36,615 nucleotides of DNA, from assembly GCA_023144635.1 (NCBI GenBank), contig JAGLFH010000054.1, positions 1 to 36,615 on the forward strand, in the 5' to 3' direction. The translations under genes and the position numbers were made by a program. Under the pieces are notes generated by a model. That model was not told where the DNA came from, did not search any database, and worked only from the letters and a program-made list of their open reading frames with translations. The DNA comes from Candidatus Auribacterota bacterium (GTDB lineage Bacteria > Auribacterota > JAFGBW01 > JAFGJP01). Below are positions 8,287 to 15,366 of this stretch, in pieces. Position 1 is the first letter of the stretch. Each line of letters starts with the position of its first letter.

Positions 8287-9785
8287 TGAAAACAATAAAC
8301 ATCATCAGAGATTTTGAAGATAAAGACCTTGTTATTGATTCTTTAGAAGAGATCGATGAGCGTTACTTTCACATAAACGGACTCTGTCCAATATCATTAA
8401 AAGAGGACGTACTTTCTATTGCATTAACAGAATCCTTTTCAAATTTACGATTGATCGAAAACATTAAAAAAACTCTTCAAAAAAAGACAAGATTATTCAA
8501 AACAGACAGTGATCAAATGATATCACTAAAAAAAGATATTTTTTCTTCACTGACCTCCAAAAAAAAAATTGAGCTAAATACTTTTTCAGAACATTCCTGC
8601 ATTGCACCGATCGCAGAAAATCTTGCGCTTTTTACAGGAGGTCTTTCCGAGATCGTAAAAACTGTAAATAGGATCATTATTCAGGGATACAGAGAAAATG
8701 CTACCGATATTCATATTCAGAATATGAAGGACTCAGTTATAGTAAGATACCGGATAGATGGTCTTTTATATGATTCAATCCATTTTAATACAAATATGTA
8801 TGAAAAGCTGATAACCAGATTTAAAGTAATGAGCCGTCTTGATATTGCAGAAACAAGATTACCGCAAAGCGGAAGAACAACTGTCAGAATCGATGATAAA
8901 GCTATAAACCTTCGAGTATCTACACTTCCAACTCGTACGGGAGAAAAGATATCGTTAAGGTTTCTCTATGGAACACATGATCTACTTTCTATAAAAGATC
9001 TTGGCATGAACAAAGACCAGATAGATTCATTTGCTAACCACATGTCTGTTGGAAAAGGTATTTTTATAATCGGCGGCCCTACCGGAACAGGTAAAACAAC
9101 CACACTTTATTCGATACTGCAAAAATTGAATGACGGAAGCAAAAACATAATAACTCTTGAGGATCCTGCTGAAATAGAAATAGGATGCGGAATAACCCAG
9201 GTTCAGGTAAATAATTCTTTCGGTATATCATTCAGTGAAGGTATACGTGCAATATTGAGACATGATCCTGATATTATATTTATTGGTGAAATAAGAGACA
9301 GGACAAGCGCTCAGGCAGCATTTGAAGCTGCTCTAACAGGGCATCTGGTGCTTACTACCGTTCACATGCCGACAATACCTGATATAGTAGAACGTCTGTA
9401 TCAATTGGAAATAGATCCTCTTAATATCACTTCAAGTGTTATAGGTGTTGGAACTCAAAGATTGGTAAGAAAACTATGTACTGGGTGCTCACAAAAAATA
9501 AAACCATCTTCAACAGCAAAGCGCTTTTTTGCAGATTTCGAATTAAATATAGAATATGATTTTTCAGCGACCGGTTGTGCAGCATGCAATAACCGAGGAT
9601 ATAAAGGAAGAACAGGCATTTTTGATAACCGTTATATTGACGATGAAAATCTAATTTCATATTTCATGAACAGAGGAAAAAACATTAAAAGAAAAGATAA
9701 ATATATTGAACTTGCAAAAGAGTCTTTTAATGCTATTCATAAAGGAATCACCAATTCAGAAGAAATAATTAGAAGTCTATGGTAA
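8286..9785 (+). CDS. gspE: T2SS assembly ATPase GspE
   Basis: This 499-residue cytoplasmic ATPase powers pseudopilus assembly. An N-terminal N1E-like region (~20-90) precedes the GspE core. Walker A is GPTGTGKT at 264-271, the Asp box is around LEDPAE (291-296), Walker B is IIFIGEIRD at 330-338 and the His box is LTTVHMP at 356-362. The tetracysteine zinc site seen in GspE is present (C398, C401, C431, C434). The length is close to the family norm and all catalytic motifs are intact, so it should be active. Translational coupling with gspD is likely from the one-base overlap. A 120-base AT-rich gap precedes gspF. Confidence 0.93.
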   Translation: MKTINIIRDFEDKDLVIDSLEEIDERYFHINGLCPISLKEDVLSIALTESFSNLRLIENIKKTLQKKTRLFKTDSDQMISLKKDIFSSLTSKKKIELNTFSEHSCIAPIAENLALFTGGLSEIVKTVNRIIIQGYRENATDIHIQNMKDSVIVRYRIDGLLYDSIHFNTNMYEKLITRFKVMSRLDIAETRLPQSGRTTVRIDDKAINLRVSTLPTRTGEKISLRFLYGTHDLLSIKDLGMNKDQIDSFANHMSVGKGIFIIGGPTGTGKTTTLYSILQKLNDGSKNIITLEDPAEIEIGCGITQVQVNNSFGISFSEGIRAILRHDPDIIFIGEIRDRTSAQAAFEAALTGHLVLTTVHMPTIPDIVERLYQLEIDPLNITSSVIGVGTQRLVRKLCTGCSQKIKPSSTAKRFFADFELNIEYDFSATGCAACNNRGYKGRTGIFDNRYIDDENLISYFMNRGKNIKRKDKYIELAKESFNAIHKGITNSEEIIRSLW

Positions 9786-9905
9786 TTAAAATATTTTTTA
9801 ATTAGCGGTTAGTTATTAATTTGTCCATGTTTTTTCTTTTTATGTTTAAAAAACACTTTGTTTTTGGGATAAAAAGTTTAACCTATTTTAAAGATACAGC
9901 TTATT

Positions 9906-10931
9906 ATGAAAAAAAAATATCTTGAAAAAATATTTAAAGATTTCATTAATGAACTTAGTATGCTTCTTGATAACGGCTTTGACATTCTTACATCTTTAGA
10001 GCTTATTAAAAAAACCTCTTCAAAAAAAGATACCAAAGAAATATTTAATAAAATCATAGATAGTATAAAATCAGGAGAAACTTTTACGCAAAGCCTTTTT
10101 AATTCAGATTTTTTTTTCCTTCCAGTTTTTTATAAAACAGTTTTCTTTTCCGCCGAAAAATCAGGCACTTTTCAAAAAGCTGTAAAAGAACTTTGTTCTT
10201 TTATTAAAAAAAAGGACAGCTTTGAAAATAATATAAAAAAAATACTTATTTATCCCGTTATAACTATAAGTGTAGCTACAGCAGCTCTTTTTGTAGTGTT
10301 TTTTCATTTTATACCTTCACTTGCTGTTATATATAAAGATATGGATATTGAAATACCTATAACTTCTAAATGGATAATAATGTTAACTGAGAATACATCA
10401 TTCTTGATACTGCTACCTATTATACTGATCACAGTATTTTTATTATTTCGCTCATTTGTTCCAATTAATAAGCAAAATATAATAAAAAAAATAAAACCAT
10501 TATCCGGCTTTGTCATATGGTTTGACTGCTATACCTTATCATTTTATTTGCACATGCTTCTTGAGTCCGGCATTGATATAATTGAAAGCTTAAAAGTAAT
10601 ATCGATAAGTGACATCTCAGGTTCCAATATAAAAGAAATAATCACTGATATCAAAAATGGTGCTGATATGATAGATGCATTTAAAAAAAGGTCTGATCTA
10701 CCTGAAATATTTTTTGAAAATCTTTCTCTTGGCTTAAGAAGCGGTAATATCAAAAGATCATTTAAATATCTTTATGAAAGTGCTCAAGAAAGACTTGAGA
10801 AAAACATAACTTTTATTACAGCTTTTTTAGAACCAATTGTAATAATAATAACTGCCGGCATTGTCGGAATAATAGTTTTTCTCGGATTGTATCCGCTGCT
10901 AACAATCAGTGAAACGATTCAAACATTTTGA
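9906..10931 (+). CDS. gspF: T2SS inner-membrane platform protein GspF
   Basis: This 341-residue protein has two tandem T2SSF domains (~10-135 and ~205-330) and three membrane helices (~113-138, 164-184 and 303-333), the canonical GspF topology. Conserved features include LSMLLDNGFDILTSLE in repeat 1, LHMLLESGIDIIESLK in repeat 2, and FLEP before the last helix. It forms the inner-membrane platform that couples GspE to the pseudopilus. It is about 60 residues shorter than typical GspF because the usual N-terminal cytoplasmic segment is missing; the ATG used is the first in the frame after gspE. Type IV pilus PilC is the main alternative, but the gspC-D-E context favours GspF. Confidence 0.88.
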   Translation: MKKKYLEKIFKDFINELSMLLDNGFDILTSLELIKKTSSKKDTKEIFNKIIDSIKSGETFTQSLFNSDFFFLPVFYKTVFFSAEKSGTFQKAVKELCSFIKKKDSFENNIKKILIYPVITISVATAALFVVFFHFIPSLAVIYKDMDIEIPITSKWIIMLTENTSFLILLPIILITVFLLFRSFVPINKQNIIKKIKPLSGFVIWFDCYTLSFYLHMLLESGIDIIESLKVISISDISGSNIKEIITDIKNGADMIDAFKKRSDLPEIFFENLSLGLRSGNIKRSFKYLYESAQERLEKNITFITAFLEPIVIIITAGIVGIIVFLGLYPLLTISETIQTF

Positions 10932-10947
10932 AAGTAGAATATTAATA

Positions 10948-11427
10948 ATGAAAAAAACAGCTCTATTCATTTTTTTGATTTTTTTTATACTTGCTTCTTG
11001 CAACACAACTGAAAAGCGTAAGGAATCTTATGCGGAGACAAAGATAATATTCAGGAATAATGAATTGATCGTAGAAATAGCTTCTACTAAAAAGGAAATG
11101 AGCAAGGGATTAATGGAAAGAGAATCACTTGATAAAAACAACGGTATGCTTTTTATGTATGATAAAGACTGCATACCTGGATTCTGGATGAAAAATACGA
11201 CTATACCTCTTTCAGTTGCTTTTATTAATAATGATAAAACTATTATTCAAATAGAAGAACTCACCCCTCTTTCATTAACACCTGTCTCACCATATAAATC
11301 CATTAAATTCGCTCTTGAAGTAAATAGAGGATGGTTTGAAAAGAACGATATCATAATAGGAGATAGTTTTTCTTTTGTAGAATCCCACGGGCTTACACCC
11401 GTGGCACCTCAAACTTCGACTCGGTGA
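10948..11427 (+). CDS. DUF192 lipoprotein with a repeat-encoded C-terminal tail
   Basis: This 159-residue lipoprotein has the signal sequence MKKTALFIFLIFFILASC, with lipobox ASC at Cys18. The DUF192 domain (~31-143) shows the family hallmarks MSKGLMERESL, NNGMLFMYD, FWMKNTTIPLSVAFI and FALEVNRGWFEKNDI. The family's biochemical role is unknown; members are usually exported. I start at 10948 because the alternative ATG at 10909 lies inside gspF and would hide the signal peptide. Only 16 bases separate it from gspF, so it may belong to the secretion operon. The last ~15 residues (from E145) are encoded by an intergenic palindromic repeat, which appears to have replaced the native stop after GDSFSFV. 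Confidence 0.85.
   Translation: MKKTALFIFLIFFILASCNTTEKRKESYAETKIIFRNNELIVEIASTKKEMSKGLMERESLDKNNGMLFMYDKDCIPGFWMKNTTIPLSVAFINNDKTIIQIEELTPLSLTPVSPYKSIKFALEVNRGWFEKNDIIIGDSFSFVESHGLTPVAPQTSTR
11384..11404. repeat. CCACGGG/CCCGTGG hairpin repeat inside the DUF192 3' end
   Basis: Seven-base inverted repeat CCACGGG/CCCGTGG around CTTACA. It starts the repeat island 11384-11630 and lies within the reading frame of the DUF192 gene, supplying its last codons. Confidence 0.7.
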
Positions 11428-11733
11428 AACCTCGCCGAAGCCTATCCGCCTTCGTCTTTGAAAGACTACGGCGAGATACCCTTCCCGCTACATCCCGTGC
11501 AGGAATCTTGTACTTACGGGAACTCACGTCCACGGCCTTATAGCTATTGGGCCTTATGCGAAGGCGGGTAAAATAGTGGGGAATCGGCTTTGCCTGCAAT
11601 CAGCTTTTAGCAGTCAGCAATTAGCAAAAAAGTAAAATCTCAGAAATTTATCTTTTACGGAAGTTGCCGCTATATCGTTATTCGTATTTCGTCGTGTGTG
11701 ATTGGCAAATTTGAGTATTGAGTCTAACCTAAT
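11428..11733. repeat. Repeat island between the DUF192 and DUF6263-like genes
   Basis: About 300 bases without a gene. From left to right: a CTCGCCG...CGGCGAG inverted element (11431-11476) containing CCTTCGTCTTTGAAAGAC, a GC-richer stretch with CTTACGGG/CCCGTGC fragments, and a CAGC-rich near-tandem stretch (11590-11627, units like CAGCTTTTAG, CAGTCAG, CAATTAGC). GC content is clearly above that of neighbouring genes. It separates the convergent plus- and minus-strand operons. Confidence 0.6.
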
Positions 11734-12681
11734 TTATTTGCTTTCTTTCTGTGTTATTTTTGAGACAATATGCATGGGCCACTTTTGACCATCAGGCATC
11801 TCTTCAGTAGGAAGTATTACTATTTCTCCATCAATTATCTGATCCATTGTGCTGCTCACTATCCATCCTGTATCTATATCAACAAGTATTTCTCCTGTGC
11901 CTGTCCCTTTTAAAGAGACCTTCATAGAGCCATCAGGCATTCCCGGCATTGACTGCTTTCCATCAAGGCTTCCAATTTCTACCTGAACGGCTATTACGGC
12001 ATTACCTTTCACGATATCCTTTAAAGTAAATTTATTTATAGTATTCATAGGAAAGTTTCCCTGCATAGACATCTTAGTTTCCCAGGTATCACCTATATTT
12101 AGTACTTTATCTGCATACATTCCAAACATTTTCTCAAATGTTTCCTTGCTGCCAAAAGCCTTTTCCTGCTCTTGAACCATTTTTTCTACCATTTGCTTTT
12201 GCTGTTCAGTTTGAGCAGGAACACTATTTGCCATCCCTTTCATTATTTCATCAAATCCATCTACAGCAGAAACTTTTCCTTTTTCATTTACAGTTATATA
12301 GATATTTTTTCCTACCATAGAACCAAATATATTTCCAAAAACACTATCTTCACCTTCTTTTGTCTTAGAATCATAAAGTAGCGTCATCATAGGATTCTTC
12401 TGTTCAAAACGTAAAGCATCATAAGTCATTTTTATTTTTCTATACCCTTCTTTATCAATATCCTGCACTTCATATGAATATTCCATGGTCATGTTCTGAT
12501 CCATCTTTTGTTTCATACCCATTACGGTCTGTTCTATCTCTTGTTCCATATTAACAATAGTTTTGTAAGTCTTACCTTTTTCAAGCCTAAAACGAAGATC
12601 AACGCTTGTCTGTTTCTTTGAACAAGCCGTTAAAGAAACACAGAGAGCAATTAAAAAAACATAAAAAATACTTTTCTTCAT
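11734..12681 (-). CDS. DUF6263-like lipoprotein
   Basis: This 315-residue protein has a lipoprotein signal with lipobox LTAC (Cys20). The mature part has the pattern of the DUF6263 family: LRFRLEKGKTYKTIVNMEQ near the start, repeated methionine-rich segments (MGMKQKMDQNMTM), a mid-region ending GDTWETK, and a C-terminal TGTGEILVDIDTGWIVSS stretch. No enzymatic motif is visible and the function is unknown. It should be anchored to the inner or outer membrane on the periplasmic side. AAGGGG is an acceptable ribosome site. It lies 31 bases after the HAMP-like membrane protein gene on the same strand, so the two probably form an operon. Confidence 0.7.
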   Translation of the reverse strand: MKKSIFYVFLIALCVSLTACSKKQTSVDLRFRLEKGKTYKTIVNMEQEIEQTVMGMKQKMDQNMTMEYSYEVQDIDKEGYRKIKMTYDALRFEQKNPMMTLLYDSKTKEGEDSVFGNIFGSMVGKNIYITVNEKGKVSAVDGFDEIMKGMANSVPAQTEQQKQMVEKMVQEQEKAFGSKETFEKMFGMYADKVLNIGDTWETKMSMQGNFPMNTINKFTLKDIVKGNAVIAVQVEIGSLDGKQSMPGMPDGSMKVSLKGTGTGEILVDIDTGWIVSSTMDQIIDGEIVILPTEEMPDGQKWPMHIVSKITQKESK

Positions 12682-12712
12682 TAAATACCCCTTATTTATG
12701 ATTGAAAAAACT

Positions 12713-13243
12713 TTAAGATAACTTTTTAAGAGAATTTAGAACTGTCTGGAAATTACCTGCAAGCGTTTTAGGAGATTTGAATTTCAAGTCCTCTATCCGA
12801 TCTATGAGCATTAAAAGTTCTAAAGATGTATGCTCTTTTTCTGCTTTCCGGCTTTTTGACATATAATTGAAGGCATATGCTAAAGAAAAGAACTCATCAT
12901 CTTTTCTAAAACAAATATTTATATCATCACCCTGCTCAATTACTTTTATTGATCTATAAATTCTTTGTAATACACCTTTAATCTCCGAATTTTTGCTGAT
13001 GTACAGAAATATATAGTAGCTTAATATCCATAACAAAAGCACTGCTACCTGAGCTAAAATAGGAATTCCAAGAGTATCCCTGTAAAACGGAGGACGAACG
13101 TTTAAAAAGGTATAAAACAAATAACTTAATTTATCTCCAAGACATGTAAAAACAAATAATGCAGTTATCGCAAGAAAAACAACAAAAAACACCCTTGATT
13201 GCCATCCTGGAAAAATACGCCTTTTAGCCTTTAATGTTTTCAT
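12713..13243 (-). CDS. HAMP-like inner-membrane protein without an output domain
   Basis: This 176-residue protein has two membrane helices (~16-37 and ~62-87) with a short periplasmic segment between them. A HAMP-like linker follows (~92-140: IEQGDDINI ... KDDEFFSLAYAFNYMS, matching the GD ... DE ... L..AFN.M pattern). The remaining ~35 residues are helical and end without a kinase, methyl-accepting or cyclase domain. It could relay a periplasmic signal to a separate cytoplasmic partner, or be a remnant of a longer receptor; the sequence does not decide. It is the first gene of a two-gene minus-strand unit with the DUF6263-like lipoprotein. No good Shine-Dalgarno precedes the ATG. Confidence 0.65.
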   Translation of the reverse strand: MKTLKAKRRIFPGWQSRVFFVVFLAITALFVFTCLGDKLSYLFYTFLNVRPPFYRDTLGIPILAQVAVLLLWILSYYIFLYISKNSEIKGVLQRIYRSIKVIEQGDDINICFRKDDEFFSLAYAFNYMSKSRKAEKEHTSLELLMLIDRIEDLKFKSPKTLAGNFQTVLNSLKKLS

Positions 13244-13410
13244 AAATTATATCTATAATAGTATTTTTAAAGATTTTTGCCTGATTAAATCTTAATCTTT
13301 TCAGCAAAACAGTTAAAAAAACTTGTTATATTATAGTATATTTTTATCTGTGCAAATACTTTTTTTATTTTTTTTACATTTTTATTATTTTTTTTACATA
13401 AAAAAACATA

Positions 13411-13416
13411 TATAAT
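13411..13416 (+). promoter_or_regulatory. Possible -10 box upstream of the small lipoprotein gene
   Basis: A perfect TATAAT sits 16 bases before the start codon at 13433, in a T-rich divergent intergenic region. No -35 box is at the correct distance. If used, the 5' leader would be very short. Confidence 0.3.
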
Positions 13417-13432
13417 TAGTATAAGGTACTAT

Positions 13433-13861
13433 ATGAAAAGATCCTTATTTTCTTTATTAATACTATCCATACAATTCCTGGCTTTTACAGGTTGTCAGCA
13501 AAACCTCTTTACTCGCAAACCTGAAAATATTGTAGAAAAAGCCGAAAAACAAAGAAAAAAAGCTGATATGATAATCACTTTTCATACAATGGAGCGTATT
13601 TTTATAGATAAACCTCTTTTAAATATACGCAATAATATCCAGCATCCATTTGATAAAAATAAGTTTATAAAAAAATTAAATTCTTTTAACTCAAGACAAA
13701 AGATAGTTGTAGTTATTTTGGAAGATTCATGGAATGTTAAAGATATTTCAGAGCGTTCAAAAACTATACAAGAGTTAGAGCTTTTACTTAATAAGTATTT
13801 TAATCAAGTAATATTTCATCAAGAACAAAAATATTCTTATTCAAAAATACTTAAAGAATAA
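13433..13861 (+). CDS. Small lipoprotein of unknown function next to gspH
   Basis: This 142-residue protein has a lipoprotein signal with lipobox FTGC (Cys21). The mature part (~120 residues) is basic, with a long helical segment at ~35-52 and another at ~104-130, and shows no domain I recognise. It is followed 100 bases later by the GspH-like pseudopilin, and both lie near the gspC-F genes. Size, lipidation and context are compatible with a secretin pilotin (GspS-like role), but nothing in the sequence proves it. No Shine-Dalgarno of note is visible. Confidence 0.6.
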   Translation: MKRSLFSLLILSIQFLAFTGCQQNLFTRKPENIVEKAEKQRKKADMIITFHTMERIFIDKPLLNIRNNIQHPFDKNKFIKKLNSFNSRQKIVVVILEDSWNVKDISERSKTIQELELLLNKYFNQVIFHQEQKYSYSKILKE

Positions 13862-13961
13862 TAAATTATTTTTAATCTATCTGAACATTTGACTTTTTTT
13901 AAATTTTTTTCTACAATTCATTACTTCTTTACCGTTTATAAATCTATTTAAGGGCCAAAAT

Positions 13962-14450
13962 ATGATAAGACTGTGTTTATATCACAAAAATAACGGTTTT
14001 TCGTTAATAGAAATATTAGCAGTATTATTTCTTATAGGCCTTATGTTTAGTATATGCATACCAGTTTTTTTTAATATAAATAGCAGCTTTGAAATGCACA
14101 GTTCTTCTAATACGATCCGTACAATACTTCGAACGACAAGAAGGCTTGCTATAACAAAAAACGCAGAATATCTTACTGATTTTGATAAGGACTCTTGCAA
14201 GGTCTCAATAACAGACATAAATGGTAATCAAGAAGGAAAAACATTTTACCTTCCTAAAAAACTTTTTTTTGATAATACTCTTGTTGATATACATTTTTTT
14301 CCAACAGGTAGAGCAATAAAATTTGGCGGCGGAGCTGCTATTGATTCGATATGGATTGCCAGAAAAAACAAGCCTGAAATAGCAGACCAGATAACGGTAA
14401 CAGCTACAACCGGAAGAATTAAGTTAAGGAAAAACCAAAAAAATCTATAA
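13962..14450 (+). CDS. gspH: GspH-like minor pseudopilin
   Basis: This 162-residue type IV pilin-like protein has a short basic leader ending in G12, then the prepilin-peptidase site G/FSLIE with Glu at +5 of the mature chain, and a hydrophobic helix (~13-36, FSLIEILAVLFLIGLMFSI). The C-terminal domain (~40-160) has the GspH pattern, with a helical RTILRTTRRLAITKN segment followed by beta strands (VDIHFFPTGRA) and a final TGRIKL. GspH caps the T2SS pseudopilus with GspI/J/K. No major pseudopilin (gspG) is adjacent, so it could also be a FimT/GspH-family minor pilin of another system. Confidence 0.75.
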   Translation: MIRLCLYHKNNGFSLIEILAVLFLIGLMFSICIPVFFNINSSFEMHSSSNTIRTILRTTRRLAITKNAEYLTDFDKDSCKVSITDINGNQEGKTFYLPKKLFFDNTLVDIHFFPTGRAIKFGGGAAIDSIWIARKNKPEIADQITVTATTGRIKLRKNQKNL

Positions 14451-14733
14451 ATAATATTTTTGAATTATGCTGGCATTTATTTTTTTAACTACTAGAAATT
14501 AAGAAAATGCCTTCCCAACAGAAAAGCCTCATAAATCCATATCACACTACAATACAGCAAGATACAAACAAAACATAAAAGATTTCCTCTTTTGTAATGC
14601 TTTTTTTATTAGAAAATAATAGATACTATAATTTTTGCATATAGCCAATTTATTAAAATAATTATTTATTTTCCTTTACTTTATATATATATTATCTTAT
14701 ATATATATAAAATTAAAAGAAAGGATAGGGATT

Positions 14734-14940
14734 ATGGCTGACAAAATTCTTAAAGAGATCCCAAAAAACAAAAGCGAAACAATTGTTATCAGCGAAAAAG
14801 AATTCAGAGGCAATCAGTATATTGACCTCAGAGTTTTTTACAAAGATGATAATGAAGAGCTTAAGCCTACAAAAAAAGGCATTATGATTAAAAAGGATCT
14901 ACTTCCAGAAATTAGAGAAACAATAAACAATATTGAATAA
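14734..14940 (+). CDS. PC4/p15-type transcriptional coactivator-like protein
   Basis: This 68-residue protein matches the PC4/p15 core along most of its length: SETIVISEKEF, then RGNQYIDLRVFYKDDN with KPTKKGIMIKKDLLPEI, the four-strand/one-helix fold that binds single-stranded DNA as a dimer. Bacterial members are short, like this one, and are thought to bind nucleic acid and affect transcription or replication; specific targets are unknown. A good ribosome site (AAAGGAT/AGGGAT) precedes the ATG. The upstream ~60 bases are an alternating TATA-rich tract. It is convergent with the Cys-rich gene at 14960-15307, with a 19-base gap. Confidence 0.85.
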   Translation: MADKILKEIPKNKSETIVISEKEFRGNQYIDLRVFYKDDNEELKPTKKGIMIKKDLLPEIRETINNIE

Positions 14941-14959
14941 TTTTCAGGAAATTTCCTTT

Positions 14960-15307
14960 TTAAGAAAAATTGTTTGTTTCAAATTCTTCAAGACTATGAC
15001 TGTTGAAGACATCTTTCATGGTTATCCATGTACCTAAACGATATCTTCGCCAACATTTTAGTCTGTCTATAAAAACAGGATTGGGTCCTGTATCTGAACT
15101 AAGCATATCATCCTTATATGTAAAAGGGGGTTTTTCACGCATATTTTCCTTTTTCTTCTTAAACCAAGTGGAGGCAGGAGAACCATCATTTAAAATAGCA
15201 CGCTTATCACAATCTTCACAAACAGCATGTGGATAATAAACAGGGGTATCAGGATTTGGGAATTTTTTTTTACAAATACTGCAATTATAATTAAATCTCT
15301 GGAACAT
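14960..15307 (-). CDS. Small Cys-rich (zinc-ribbon-like) protein, unknown function
   Basis: This 115-residue soluble protein has two CxxC pairs near its N-terminus, C9SIC12 and C30EDC33, spaced as in a zinc ribbon. A basic linker (WFKKKKENMREK, ~48-59) and a conserved-looking C-terminal block, NPVFIDRLKCWRRYRLGTW, follow. The block is rich in aromatic and basic residues and might bind nucleic acid or a partner, but no family is recognised. It ends close to the convergent PC4-like gene. The ribosome site is weak. It may be the distal gene of the minus-strand SBP-GGDEF unit, 60 bases after the cyclase. Confidence 0.6.
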   Translation of the reverse strand: MFQRFNYNCSICKKKFPNPDTPVYYPHAVCEDCDKRAILNDGSPASTWFKKKKENMREKPPFTYKDDMLSSDTGPNPVFIDRLKCWRRYRLGTWITMKDVFNSHSLEEFETNNFS

Positions 15308-15366
15308 AAAATATATTTATCTTAAATTCGGAAAGGACTTAATGATCTGATCAATGTTAATAATCT

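Noticed and set aside
10909..10947. Upstream ATG for the DUF192 lipoprotein
   Set aside because: It lies inside gspF and places a charged stretch before the lipoprotein signal, which starts naturally at 10948.
11393..11599. 68-residue minus-strand frame in the repeat island
   Set aside because: It is made entirely of palindromic repeats and antisense to the DUF192 tail; no ribosome site.
14680..14712. TATA-rich palindromic tract as a replication origin or terminator
   Set aside because: There are no DnaA boxes or iterons and no GC stem; it is more likely a promoter-region AT tract of the PC4-like gene.
14941..14964. AGGAAATTTCCT plus T-run as a terminator after the PC4-like gene
   Set aside because: The possible stem is only four base pairs with an AATT loop, too weak to call.
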